Translations under genes and position numbers: made by a program
Shown: positions 45,235 to 57,489 of the stretch, one piece after another
Layout of the letters: the number at the start of each line of letters is the position of its first letter
Position numbering within the stretch: the stretch's first letter is position 1
The notes under the pieces: generated by a model
Databases searched by the model: none
Seen by the model: only the letters and a program-made list of their open reading frames with translations
What the model was told of the DNA's origin: nothing
From: Coniferiporia sulphurascens
Taxonomy: Eukaryota > Basidiomycota > Agaricomycetes > Hymenochaetales > Hymenochaetaceae
DNA: 64,000 nucleotides
Reading direction: 5' to 3'
Assembly: GCA_002794785.1 (NCBI GenBank)
Contig: NBBA01000015.1
Coordinates: forward strand, 744,001-808,000

Positions 45235-46570
45235 CAGCGCCTGATACCGGCCACATGCACCTATCCTCGGATCGTATGCGAACTGATGCGGGGCAGAAGA
45301 TATCGCGATGCAGTGCCACTTGTTGCTCCCTCTTACCCCTGGAGCGTGATTAAGCATGCGACTGGCGTAGTACAGTATATAATTTCTCTTGAGACCATGT
45401 TCATTTGCTGGTTTAATAGGCTGCCAGAGTTATCATGTCGATTCGCCAGGGGCACGCACAAGAGGCAAGAACTCTTTACGATCTCAGGCTCGCCATCAAA
45501 TTCTGTACCGAGCAGCCGACGCGTCTTTGGACCCAGAAAAGACCAATCATCAAGATGCAAATTTTGCCTCGGAGAAATGCAGGTGACGTCGACTCCCAAG
45601 TGCGTTGATGGGAGCTTTTCATTTGCTCGGTTTGCAAGGGGGAGAAAAGGGAAAAGTCTTCGCTAAACTTCCTTCCCTCAGGACAGTAGCATAGGGGTGT
45701 ACTAGTGATACTCTGGGAAGTCTTCGGCCGTCCCAAAGGGGAAGGCGGTCGCCCCACGGGTAAACCTTGTTCGCGCCATCCCTTCCACTTTTCATATGAG
45801 AGAAGCTCAAGCCTCCTAAACCACATCGTAAGTGTTATAAATGCGTGTGATAAGCATCTAAGTGTAGACAGGTGGGGTCATCTAATTCAATGACCTTCTG
45901 CAAGCATAAGTGAATCTGGGAAATGCGTTCACCCGTCAGTGGGTGCCGAAACTCCAATCCTGCATGCACCAGGTCTCCTTTATGTATCAACTCGCACTGA
46001 TAGATACTGAGTTCATTGCCAGTTGCCGCAGCTGAGCGGGGTACGTGAAACGTTTCGACCAGTACAGTTTCTTAATCTGGTGATTCGCTTCACGAATGTC
46101 AATTTTTACATCAGTATAAGTCGTAACTGTCGTATCACTGTTTCACAGTCCAGTACCCCTCGGGCTCCCTTGGCTGGCGCCGGAGGCAGAGATGAATTCT
46201 ACAACTGTTAAACGCGCCCGAACCCACTTCTCCCAGTACGTAGCATAACTCGCGCGCTTATATGGCAGCCAGTCCGGAAAAGTTAGCTGCCGGCCTTGAC
46301 GATCAGGTTAAACGCAATAAATTTTGGGCGGGAAGTTGTGTGCCTGAAATGTAAATTCGAATATTTTGCTACTGATACACATATTGCACACGGGTTACAG
46401 AGAAACTCATTTGAGAGTATAGTTGAGATGAGGAATCGGTCCCTTCTTTACTCCGTCACGAGATCAAGGCACAACGGCACTCGAGCGTTCTTGCCAGTCG
46501 GAGGGTCGGTCTATTTTGAGTAAAAGAAAGTTAGAGTCCGACTAGACCGGAGCGTGGTCGTGAGCGCTCA
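45235..46570. other. No gene recognised (45.2-46.6 kb)
   Basis: Includes a purine-rich GAGAGA tract at about 45056-45130 (plus strand) that may be part of the first intron or promoter of the membrane protein gene. Several short open frames on both strands overlap without a coding signature. Confidence 0.35.
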
Positions 46571-46571
46571 C

Positions 46572-46811
46572 GATGCACCGTTCTTGCCTGTCTTTGCATG
46601 CCTTGCAGGCCACTTTGAAATTTTCACGTATACACTAGACAAACTAGTCAGCATGGAATCCCCGGAAATGAGAGGGTGGGAGTAACACCTTGCAGCGTCT
46701 TCTCCGACACTCTCGACAAGCGACTGGACGTATCGCTCTCTCTTTCGATTCCTTAAAATTTTCGGGATTGAGGGTTTCGTGACGAGTCAAAGCTTTGTGA
46801 TTATCGGTAAG
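46572..46811 (-). pseudogene. Orphan Zn2Cys6 head fragment 1
   Basis: Two minus-strand exons encode only the zinc cluster: one ending at 46689 (…IRPVACRECRRRRCK) and one at 46634-46572 (CIRENFKVACKACKDRQERC plus Ile), joined across an intron with donor GTGTTA and acceptor TGTCTAG. The result is C-x2-C-x6-C-x8-C-x2-C-x6-C, a canonical cluster with an extra Cys. A donor (GTGAGC) follows exon 2, but no downstream regulator body could be found in the next kilobase. Exon 1 reads upstream into KALTRHETLNPENF without an ATG in frame. It is probably a fragment of a duplicated regulator, or a gene whose other exons I cannot see. Confidence 0.6.
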
Positions 46812-49800
46812 TGTTTAGATCTAAACGGGAGTCGTGGTTATACGTACGGGGAAGGACGGCTTGGGGAGGGACGGTTTAAAGAAGCCATTTTAGATGAAAC
46901 GAGGTCCTGGGGCGTTCACAAACTATGAGAATCAGCGCATCGCGGCTAGTGATTATATGTACGCTCCCGCAGGGCGGGCGAGGTAGATATCAAACGAGTC
47001 GATACCCTCCAAAGGACAACAGCTTAGTGTTTCCTAACCTTGCCCCCACCTGGATAAGGAAGGAGTGACGGAGAAGACGTCGCGTTCTTCCTGCAGGCAG
47101 CTCCGGGTCAGGTAACATGTACGTATGTCGCACGCGGCACGGGGGAAGGAGTCTTGAAAACATCCGAGGCGATTTCCCTTTCGACTCGAGGGAGGCATAT
47201 AGTAAGCCTGCTTCATTAAGTTTTGATCGAACTGAAGAAAGCCGAAGAAGATGAGGTCGAAACATACGCCCAACCTAAAGACCGCGAAAAATTGTCAGCG
47301 TTCACCATTACTCCCCCTAAGGTTTCTTCCCCGTTTCGAAAGACGATATTGTGATGTCTCCTAATAAGGGACATGTTTATAAAGCGTTTTGGTCTACGGA
47401 CTGATGCGATTTGCTACAGGCAATCTCGGTGATTGCCAGGATCGCAACAACCTAGCACTGTAGGACGTTGATGTACTCAGCTAGATAAATATGCCCGTTT
47501 CGTTTATCCAATAGCGCCTGTGAATACGTATACGATTCACGCAGGTCGGACCAGCGAATGCTTTTTGGTGTCTGCAATACTCTGTATTTCGCATCGCCCA
47601 CCTAATGCTACGGGGACGAAAGGTTCCACCTTCGGTATTCAGCGAAAAGACGGACAGCCCCACCAAGTCTGGGCGGCCAAGGGGTCACCTCTTTTCTGAG
47701 TCTCGGCGAGGGAGGGTGCACGCTTGATGCAGATGGAATCGTCAGCGCGATCGGGCGAGAGAACCAAAGCAAAGAAGGGAAAGGGCGTCGAGTCTTGCGG
47801 AGCATAGGATCCGTGCTTCTTCTCACTGTCGCTTTGTTGGCCCCGAGCCGACTTGATCAATGAAACGCCCAATAATGAAAACTTAACAAAAAAAGGCTTA
47901 CCGGTCCAACTCTCGGATAAGTCGTGGCTAAAAAATAGCTGTGGCCACATTTGGCAATAGCCTCCAGCTCAATCACCCGTGGGAGGTCCTCTCTCTGATT
48001 TTAGAGTCATTGGGCTGTGGGTTGGTTGGATAGATCTGAGCTTCGGAAGGCCGTGCAGATATATGGGCGCGAGCCTGCGCCTTCTCCCGTTCGCTTTTTC
48101 TTCCGCTTAAGGGGTCCGAATGTTGCGGAGTTTAATGCAAATGCGCATATTACGGCTCGGATCGGCCGTTTGACCAAAAGTAGTGCCAATCTAGGGAGGG
48201 AATACGTTATTCCCAATAGCCGATGACGCCCTTAAAGCTGAGCGCCAGTGTCCCCTCATCGAGGAAAGGATTTCCAAGGGTTGCGCTTAGTCTTCTCGGA
48301 GTTTCTTCAGCCCCATACACACGGCCGCGCAGGCCCTAATGCATCTGAGAGGATCTCTCCCTTCCCAATAGTCGTGGGTTACTTGGAACATTCGAAAACG
48401 TCACTCGCACCACCTTCAGGATGGATGTAGCTCAACTGTAGGTTTTTTCAGAACCCCTGGGAGGAATTATACGGAAAATGAGTAATGGATTAATGAGTGG
48501 TAAAGGAAAGCTCTATGTACGTACTACCCGCACAGTCGTGTGCTGACTTCGTCGAAAAGAAACGCCTATGGGTACCATATATGGACGGCTTAGTAAAGAG
48601 GACTATAAAGTGTTGTGAGAACTCTGTCAAACGTTTTCGTATGGAGGATAAATGTCAGCATACCACAGCAGCGCTCCAGAGATAGTCCTTTTTGAAATCG
48701 TTCACATGGACTCGTTCTGCAAATGTGCTTCCGTATATCGACGTTCATCACTATCGCAGAAACTTCTAATTGATGGACAGCTTTCAGGGGAAAAATGAGG
48801 TTTGGAAAATGATGCAGACGAGGGCCATCATCAACCGAGAAAAATTGGTCTTAACATTAATTGTAGCGGATAAACGGTCGTAGATATGAAGTGCGGGTGC
48901 CGCCAGGCGCAGTCGAAGGCGTTGCGCGCCAGCGTGATCCCGTACTAGAGTTTGATCCAAGGACAACGTACGAATATCGTGAGTCGATACAGATATATAA
49001 GTAGTTGGCTGGGAATGAGCGGCGGAGAAGTTTTCTGGAGGAGAGAGCCTGGGAAAGAAAGTGCAGCTTCAAGTTTCCTTGCGTCCCGGGATGATTGATG
49101 GCCCAAGTGACGTTAAAGACTGTGGGACATAAATCTTGACCATGTCCCTTGGTCCGCAGCTGGCAGGCCTGCTGGGACAAATATTGAAACTATCTCGGGA
49201 GTAACCAATACATTCAGCCTCCGGACCGACGATCTGTACTGATCTTGAACGAGATTTCAAGATATCGATATCTGTCCGGACGACAGATCCAGACCGCTTT
49301 TGAATAAGTACACGGGGTAAATCGAGCTATACTCAATGCTGACGAGCTCGGGGACATCCATTTTTTGTCACAGACCTCACTGAAGTTTCTGTTGGCGTAT
49401 TTATTAGTTCCACGCACCAAGCTCTTGTAGACACGGCCATCGTACCTGGTTCGCACCTATCCAACTCCCAAGTTTACGACATGTTAAACTCAAAAGCAAC
49501 GCCCAATGCTTGGGATTATCCAGAATCGAAGACGAGACCATCATTCAGACCAAGTCGGAGATTGTACACGCGACGTGTGGCTTGTTCTTCTAAGTGGGTT
49601 GGTTGGGGGTGGGTACTTATACCTGGAAAATCCAGGGCCAAGCGCTCAATTCACAGCAATGTCGGGCCCAAGCCGACTGGTTTGGTGAGCAGTGCATCAT
49701 CTAGTCCGTAAACCGGATGCAATAGGAAGATGCAAGAGGTAAAGAGACCAAAGCCGCGACGAGGCGCTGCCATCCGTTGAGATTGGCTCGGAAGTATTAC

Positions 49801-51260
49801 GTAAACCCATGGCGCGTACGTATCGCCTGACTGCAATGCCACTTCATGCGGCTGAAATAGCAACAGCATTCATCTAGTTCGACAGTGATTTCCGGTTCGT
49901 GCTCGACAAGTTAACACTGCCTTGTATTTAGTAGGTCTTCTTCCCTGCCCTTCTTTACACCGCGTCTAAGCATGGGAGCAATCTTCTTTCAGGTCGCATT
50001 GCTGGCGCCTAGTTCACCCCACTCAAAAATGCCAGATCTGGAGTGGTTCCCGATTTCATAGGCCTCGCTTCCATGGGTGTTGATATCTCCGGTCCTGAAA
50101 GTTCAGGTGCATCGACGCCCCAGGTTTCAGCACGGAAGGAGAGAGCCCATCGAAAAGGATTGTCCACCTAAAAGGGATACCGCTGCTTATGGGACGGCGT
50201 CAAGGAAGTCATGGACATTGACGAACTCGGCGACACTTCTTCCATGCACGACTTCCTCGAACAAATAGGTCTACGACTTGTTCAGGCTGGCCCACAGATG
50301 CTCACGGAGCGTTGCTACGCGTCGTCTACGGTCGGAGTACATTAAATGTACCCCTAGTCTCGTCTCCTTTCAATATTAATCCCAGCCCGAATCTTGCTTT
50401 TCACCTTCACCGCGCCCAGGGTTATGGTTTTAACGGAAATGATCGAACCAGGTAGTCTCTGTCTACATACGTCAAAACGTTTACTTCTTCCATGTCAAGC
50501 CAAAACCGCAGGATCTGTAGGTTATTGTATTGATCCATTTCCCATTTTTGACCTCGTGTCCTAGGTCTATTCATCGGGGTCAAACCTCAGTAGCGGGATG
50601 ACGTTCACAGATTGCGCGGGAACATAAGCGTCGACCCGTTAGCGAGCCTGATATGTATCAGTTTATTCGCTCTGAACGGAATCGTTCATCCATCGACCTG
50701 AAACTAGGAATCATACGGTTCCATGTCTTCGTTGTTCGGAGACGTTTTTTGGGGGGGCATCTTGGACGTAACGATTGGATTCCACATACATACCTAAGGT
50801 GGACTATGATCGCATAAGCTGTACTTCGCTGGTTAACGATGCAAAGATCTATCCAGTTTCCGCTGAACTCGGTAGAGTAATGCAGCCGACCAGGCATCCT
50901 CCGAGCGCTATGACATCAACCACGGTTGTTCGATAACGATCCTGGTCCGACTCTTTCCACTTACCAACGACAACGCGTCCCATTCATTCTTATCTCTGAT
51001 TGGCGCCCTACAACGACTCAAACATTCACCTTCTGAAAACGAACTTATTGTGTCTGTCGGATGACTAGGGTATCGGTTGATCTTTTCATTTGAGAACGGG
51101 CTACAATCCGGGTCTTTCTACGTCCAAAATTCCCACACGACAACTTGGCGAAGTCCACCATTCTCCTGATCTGATGAATTCATCCACAACCTGATTTTCG
51201 TCAAGAGCGGTTTGGATTCTCGAGGTACTATGGGCGATCGGTTTTACTCGAGTCGATGGT
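46812..51260. other. Gene-poor tract with scattered coding-like fragments
   Basis: No gene can be assembled. At about 50170-50340 (plus) an unassigned frame reads KEVMDIDELGDTSSMHDFLE and continues for some 20 more codons, looking protein-like, but a stop precedes it and no partner exon was found. It may be a relic. Other open frames (47.0-47.3 and 47.6-47.95 kb minus, 49.5-49.7 kb plus) show nothing recognisable. Confidence 0.35.
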
Positions 51261-51264
51261 TTCC

Positions 51265-53585
51265 GACCCGAAGGTCTCGAAAAACTGACAGCCGTTAGTC
51301 GATTTGCGGCATTTTTTTACACCTGTATCAAGGCAAATGGGAATGTTTGAAAAGCCTGCGCAATTGACATGAAAATCGATTAGATAACAAATCGATGTCG
51401 ACTTCAAGAAGACTGGTCCGAACGAAAGCGGAAAAGCGAAAACAAAAGAGCGTTAAGCACTGGCTTGTTTCAAACAAGTCATACTTTGAGTCGAGGCGTC
51501 GCCTGCGGAAAATGGGTATAGCGCACGGGATTCGAGCATAGAGTAGTCAAGACCAGCTTTTTCCATGTGTAGGACCGTTCCCTTAATGATTCCAGGCATG
51601 ATATGAATGCGACAGAACAGCTCTCGATCGCTACATTCTGTTCTGCCCCTTTTTGCACACGACTGCCCACCGTGCTATATTTATGTTAGGCGGTGCACTT
51701 ATGTAATCGAATATTCACAGACGAGCGATATCAGCTCCGTCGTCCCTAGGCATCAATAGTTTTGCTGGACTTTCTCGCTCTTTCTTAGTATACAAGTACA
51801 GGCCCAGGACAGAAACAACAATGACAATGCTATTCATGTTTTAAAACTGCAATCACTTCGCGGTGTCGGTCTAATCAGGGGAGATAGGGACGGAGATACG
51901 CGTCAGTTCAGTCGAGTCTGCCACTCAGTTTCCGTACTCACAACACACTTCTCACTTCTGTTTATACACGCCCCACAGTCCCCATCGACATCATTCCGTA
52001 CGCACTGACGACTACCGGTATGTATTCAAGTGACGGAGATAAGGAGAAACCAGTACCTTGCAGCGTCTTCTCTGGCACGAACGACAGGCTACGGGACGTC
52101 TGATTCTGCCTCCCGTCTTCGCCATTCTTTCGGGAGTCCAATTTCTAGATGAGTCAAAGCTTTCACGAATCGGTGAGTCCTCGGAGTAGAATAGAACGTG
52201 TGAGTAAGCGTACCCTTCGGACATAGCGTAGATGCGTGAGATAGGGTAGATGAACGAGATGGCGAACTTAGAGCGTGCTGGAGAAAGACGCGATTATTGG
52301 GCGAACAGTCAGTGTAAGTCAGTGTGGGGATGAAAACCGTAGAGGATAGACCTGTCGCAAAGCTTAAGGATTGAGATTGCGTCGTTTGCGCCTCTCTGCA
52401 GAGCGACAACTTGAGCGACGCGATTACCGTAGCACGAAGTATGGCACGTTTTGATACACCCCCAGTATAGTAGTCCGCGCCGCTACCAAGGTAGGTAAAG
52501 TCGTAAGGTTACTGAGCCAGATGTATGGCAATGTCGGGAAGAAACAACATTTCGTCTCGCCTGTTGAAGACTGTCAGAATCCGAGAAGGAGATGCAAAGT
52601 ACACACACCCTTTCGACATCCAAAGGTAACATGAATCTGGAAATGAAAAAGTATCAATTGTCCGCAATTGACGTGGCCGTATTATCTTGAATACATAAAT
52701 GGTGCAGTGCACGCGCGACGTCTTCAGACATCCGAGAAGCGGATTTGGAGGATACGTGAAGACGTTGTGCGATCCCATCAATGGTAATCAATGGCATAGT
52801 GCATGCGCGACGTCTTCAAATATTCAAGGAAGCCTCATTCTGCTGCATGAGTGCGTGTTTCGTAGGAAATGACCGGTATTTCCACTTCTATATCAACCGC
52901 GCCACAGCGTTCCTTGAGGACTGAGGCGAGGTGCCTGGTCTTGCGAGCAAATGACCAATGGAGTGGTGACCAGTGAGAACATCTTAGTGTTTGCTGGTTG
53001 ACTGGGTTGACGAGCAAAATGATGCCGAAATTTGCTGGGTTAATCCAAGTTTATATAACCCGCACCCAATAGCTAGGCCGAGTGTGCGCACCAAAAATAT
53101 CGCCTTGGAGAATTGGCTGCATTCGATAGCCCGCTAGCCACTGTACTCAGCGAGCTCTTTTGAGGAACAGAATCGTCCACCGTGAGCCGCAAGCGTACGA
53201 TAATGCAGTTCAGCTACCCGTGACTCTTGCGAACTCGAAGTGATGCGTCGATACCCCAATAATCGCTGTTGAGGAATGTGAATAGTGGATGGTGCCCACG
53301 CACCTGCACCACGCACTATCACCCGACCGTACAATCCGCTCAACCCGGTGCAAACATACAGGCTTTATGAGATACCTGGTGTTCGCGGCTGAAGACTCAG
53401 CGGAGCGATGTGGTCAGAAGCAACCCACTTGGGTGCGCGCCTGGGTGAGCGTGGCGCAGACCCTTACGGAGTTTAAAATAGGAAACCCCTGAAGAATTTT
53501 GTAGCTCAAGTTTCGGACCAAGCACTCAAGCTAGTGTACAGTGCTTCATGGCGGCGAGCTAGCGCAAATGAGAAAGGACTAAACT
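51265..53585. repeat. Segment duplicated at 62.3-62.9 kb (longer copy)
   Basis: Two parts of this segment match the same strand further right: 51265-51605 with about 62305-62615, and 53323-53570 with about 62628-62875. In the right copy the two parts are adjacent, so the left copy has about 1.7 kb extra (including the zinc-cluster fragment at 51942-52224), or the right copy lost it. Identity is moderate, with many C/T and G/A differences. Read on the minus strand, 51605-51490 gives TVLHMEKAGLDYSMLE and the right copy gives VLHAEKDGLDYYV, hinting that this was once coding. Confidence 0.7.
51942..52224 (-). pseudogene. Orphan Zn2Cys6 head fragment 2
   Basis: Best preserved of the three heads. 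Exon 1 (52224-52057) starts with an ATG and ends RRPVACRSCQRRRCK; exon 2 (52004-51942) is CVRNDVDGDCGACINRSEKC plus Val. The intron has donor GTACTG and acceptor GTCGTCAG, phase 0. The assembled motif is C-x2-C-x6-C-x8-C-x2-C-x6-C with basic flanks, so the DNA-binding part is intact. A strong donor (GTGAGT) follows exon 2, but I cannot find convincing following exons. Either the body lies in unrecognised exons toward 51.3 kb, where the duplicated segment shows coding-like sequence, or the gene is truncated. Its position inside the extra part of a duplicated segment suggests it moved with it. Confidence 0.6.
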
Positions 53586-53589
53586 TTGC

Positions 53590-54230
53590 GGGAGGTGGCA
53601 CCTCTAGTTCGACATTGGCTCGACATATGAAGGTCTAACAGGGGCTACAAGAAGGGGATTTGTCCTCCCATCCGACCTTAGCAGGCGGCTCATTTGGCCT
53701 GCACCTAGCGGACACTATCGCCTGCCGCTCGCACCCATTGTATGGAAAACGTCTGGGGATGTTGAGGTGGGTGGCGAAGAGACAACGTGGTACATGGTCA
53801 TGTTAGGCACAAGTATCCGACGGTAAACAAAGCAGTTATTATTTGGAGGTCCGCTTGACCAGTATTTCGCTTTAGGCTGAATGACTACGAGAATACAAAG
53901 TGCATACTCGGGTAGCTGCTAGTTAAAATTTCGACGTATTTCTTCTTCTTGGAGTTGTCGGCGTGTTTGACCCAAGAATTCCTATGAGGTGGTTATCTAA
54001 GCTCGCCAAAGTACGACAGGACCCCGATGTACATTCCTATTCCTATCCTATATAATAATTTCGCTCAGTCCTTGCTTCCATAAGAATGTTACTAATAGTT
54101 TTACTAAGAACGTTCTGGTTCTAGCGTCACATGTCACTCCGGTTATCCGGGGACCGGTCAACCCCCGGAAAATATCCCTGGCGAAGTGAGGGATATTGAG
54201 AGCTTGTAAGAAAGAGCAAAAACCATTACC
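53590..54230. other. No gene recognised
   Basis: AT/GC-mixed sequence between two repeats, with no open frame, repeat end or RNA that I can support. Confidence 0.35.
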
Positions 54231-54623
54231 AAATTGCGCTTTAAGAGCAGAATCAGGAGATCGCCGCACTTGATTGCGCTTTCCCACGCGACTGTACAGA
54301 ATCGCTCTCACCGGCACTCCCCGGAGTCCCCTTCTTTCAAGTTATATGAGGATCGCACTGGCAAGGATAAGACCAGGCAGCCGTTATATCCCCGAAGGAG
54401 ACGAGCTAATGACTTCCGCCAATATGGTTGGCGATGTAATGTTGCCTAGTGGGAAAATAACAGGCTCCTTAAGGAACGAGTATGGATGGCCTCGGGCTGA
54501 TGCACGCCGTCGCCTCTAAAACCAGGCGCACTGCAACAAGGTTTACGGCGGCATCGGGTTTAATGCGCGGAGCCGAAGATAGGGGGAAAAGGTAAAATAT
54601 GCCAACGGTGGGATTGTGATAAT

Positions 54624-55380
54624 GGATGACTTTCCGTAGACTAATTATATTATACTAGTAGTATTTTCTGCCCATATCAGGAAGGACCTCACTAGCGGAA
54701 AAGTGCCGGGGTCCCTGTGCACTGCATCAGAAGGTTAAATTGGGCTGAATAAACCCTAATCTACGAAGGGGGGTACCCCCCCCCTTCGTAGATTATTGTA
54801 GTCACGAATATAATATAAAAGGAAATAAACCCTGAATCGCTTTCCGGAAACTCGGCGATTTGTAATTACATAACATGCCACCAACGCATTATGCACCGGT
54901 TGGGAGGCTGTTATGCCTTTATTTTATTGTGTTCTGGAGTGGGTGTATGCACAGACATTTTGATTTAACTTGTAGGCTTTAGCTATTCTAATTTGGTGAA
55001 GAAACCCATTAGTATCAACCCTTGCACACATTTGAAGTGTTGCTCATGCCTTTGCCAGGCTACTTTCTCTTAACACTGCTAAGCTAATACCTACGTTATA
55101 TCTATTTTGACAATTTGTACACATTCCAGGTATTTTCCAACGCATATATGCATAACATGCGGCTTCGCTGAGTTGTTTGAGTGAAGTGGAAGTTTGTGCA
55201 GATGGGAACTAACTTCCATATTAGGCGTACAGATGTTCTATTAGGCCCATCTTAGTAAACGTTGCTGATGGCCTACTATTTTTATTCACGAATATAATAT
55301 CCATCAGGCACGTTTTTGCGGTGCCAAATAGGGTCCAAATTACTATGACTATAATAAAAAAAGTCTACGGAAAGTCATCC
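54624..55380. mobile_element. Nested non-autonomous DNA transposon, 757 bp
   Basis: Terminal inverted repeats of 19 bases (GGATGACTTTCCGTAGACT) bound the element, with AAT on both sides (54621-54623 and 55381-55383). The left copy of the host repeat, near 4755-4765, lacks the element and gives the empty site: GGCTTC-GAT-ATCAC against GGCTTC-ATT-[element]-ATTATCAC here (minus-strand reading). That makes the boundaries and the 3-bp duplication unusually secure. No transposase is encoded. A 3-bp duplication fits PIF/Harbinger- or CACTA-like mechanisms, but AAT is not the usual TWA, so the superfamily is open. Confidence 0.85.
54757..54795. repeat. Long perfect hairpin, 17-bp arms
   Basis: TAATCTACGAAGGGGGG at 54757-54773 is the exact reverse complement of 54779-54795, with a 5-base loop (TACCC). 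The stem contains a G6/C9 core. It sits inside the nested transposon, about 130 bases from its left end, and is absent from the empty site. Confidence 0.9.
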
Positions 55381-56518
55381 AATGAAGCCACAGTTTAATG
55401 TACAGTATCTATGACGTGATCGTCCAGGCCCAAGCTCGCAAAGGGTCTTTTCTGGATTGGAGAAATACCTTGTGCCAAGAAACTAGGTCAAATATGATAC
55501 TAGCCTCCTCACCCCAAACGGAAAATCGCCTTGTCTGTACCCTGTGTTACACATAATGCGCTGATGTGAGCCGTCGACGTCCTGGTGTAAGAGAAAAAGC
55601 TATAGACATATCAAGTACTTTTCTTATGCCGTGCAGACTACTACACCAGCCTCCCGCGCCAAAAGTTCTATCTCATTAAAATCATATCATTTCATACATT
55701 ACCATGAAAATTCGGTATTCGATTGTTCAGCGCTCTGCCGAGATATTGTCACGAACACTTTTACTATCTACTGCGCTAACAGGGAAATCTCTGATCGAAA
55801 CATGTAGCTCACATCCTCGTTATTAATACTGGGAACACCGTTGGAGCAACATTATGCATCCATACAGCATCGTCAGTAACCTTAAATCGTTAGTAACGAG
55901 CGTTCCGCGTTTTAGATATTGAACCCAGCAAATCTTCAAGTAGACGAGTTGAGCATATCAAACAGCATACTATAGGATCCACTGAGTGAAGCTATCCCAC
56001 AGAGCGACTCCGAGTATCAGCGGGGCAGATTGTGCCGTCAGGACCTTCAATAAAAGGTTTCTAGGAATACACATCACTCCATGCGTTCTAGCGGCCCCAA
56101 GAGTATCTATTCCGTAGTCAGTATGAGATTTAGATCGAGTACTGTACCCAGCCTATGGATAATCTCACGCAAGTATTAGCATGCATTCTTTGATGCGGCA
56201 GACCGCAGCAGGCAGAACAAACTAGTCAGCATCGGGACTGAACCGCTCGTGACGAGCTCGATTCCAGTTTCTGGTGGTGCCGTCAGGGCGAGAAGCGTCT
56301 TTTGACAAAACGTCAAACTTGTACCTGCGAACGATCATATGAGAGATAACAAGCACGGTCGATGCGCTTCAATAACAGAATCAGGCGATCGCTGCTTTAG
56401 CTTATTGCGTTTTCCCACAGGTCAAATCGCTCGGCATTTCCCAAATTCCCATCACCTTCGTCTTTCGCCCCCGCCGCGGCTTCCCCTCTGTACTGTATGT
56501 ATTATGCTTCGATATTTC

Positions 56519-56707
56519 ATGGCTTTCGGCGATAGGTTCGTGCTCTTCTCTCCGTTCGCCGATTCTACTTGGACCACGGAAGTGGGAATCGTGTTACTAG
56601 CGGGTCGTTTCTCATACAGGCAGCGGCGTCATCAAGATATTAACACCGCTCTTTGCCCGAGTCAAGCCTGGCCAATACCGTTCTTAAGTCGACAGGAAAT
56701 AGTATGA
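56519..56707 (+). CDS. Repeat-borne small ORF, copy 2
   Basis: Starts MAFGDRFVLFSPFADSTW and is about 62 residues, in frame with an upstream opening at 56339. It matches copy 1 (3565-3377, minus) at most positions, including QRRHQDIN-x-ALCPSQ-x-WPIPF, with differences mostly C/T and G/A at DNA level. Function unknown; it may be an exon or a chance open block of the repeat. Confidence 0.3.
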   Translation: MAFGDRFVLFSPFADSTWTTEVGIVLLAGRFSYRQRRHQDINTALCPSQAWPIPFLSRQEIV

Positions 56708-57489
56708 GTGAATCTGTAACGGGACTTTAGAGGCAGAAAATGAAAGCACATGCCATATGATGCTAGTGAGTGATCGCACCATAAACCCAATCTTCGGAAA
56801 TTGCAGTTTAGAGAAGTGATGACCTTATCAGGCGTCGATACAGTATAGTAAGAGGTGGATGCTTGGAATCGGCTCTCCACCTACAAAAGGACATAGCCTG
56901 GTACGGCGCGATTATTCAAGTAGAGGCTGTTCGCCTCGCTTCTCAACGTCAAGAAGGTTACTAGGTATTCAAATGAATTCGGCGGAATCTCTCTCGCCGT
57001 GTCTCTTTCGCCGAGTGCCTCCAGGTTCAACGGTCTTGATGCTCCCAAATTATAACGAGTGCGGCGTATAAAACCTCGAGCAGCAAACTCCTCTACTTTC
57101 CATATTCGTCTTCCCCCGCATACCGGTCTGTACACACGCATAGCTATTGCAATGGATTTCCCATCAGCTCTGCCTACTGTACCCAGAAAATCTGAACGTA
57201 CTAGTGATCTTCACTCGTCATCCACAATTATGTCCCAGCGAAGGAAATCTCAAGTACGTTAATCTTTCTCGTTGCTAGTAGTTGCCTTCTCCGTCCGCAC
57301 CAAGCATGTGCAACACTTGTGTGGCTGGACAAAGTGTTGACTTGTTTTAGTTTATGGTGTCTATAATGTGTACTAACTCTGTTCTATTGGAGTCCGACTG
57401 CTAAGAATAAGGACAGTGTCCCCTGCACACCTGTTTTCAGCTTTTATCAAGAAAGCGGCCAAAGTGTATATGACATGCTTTGATAATCC

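Larger units (their letters stand above)
54340..57460 (+). repeat. Right copy of the large inverted duplication
   Basis: Inverted, diverged partner of 2.63-5.05 kb. Similarity runs nearly end to end once the 757-bp nested element (54624-55380) is removed. At the 57.2-57.45 kb end it contains an ATG-initiated stretch (57151-57254) ending in KSQ before a GTACGT donor; the left copy has the same context (ending MAQRRKSQ), so the duplication may include the 5' end of a gene. Just to the left, 54232-54310 holds a further partial copy of the sub-sequence found at 3610-3700 and 56360-56450. Confidence 0.8.
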
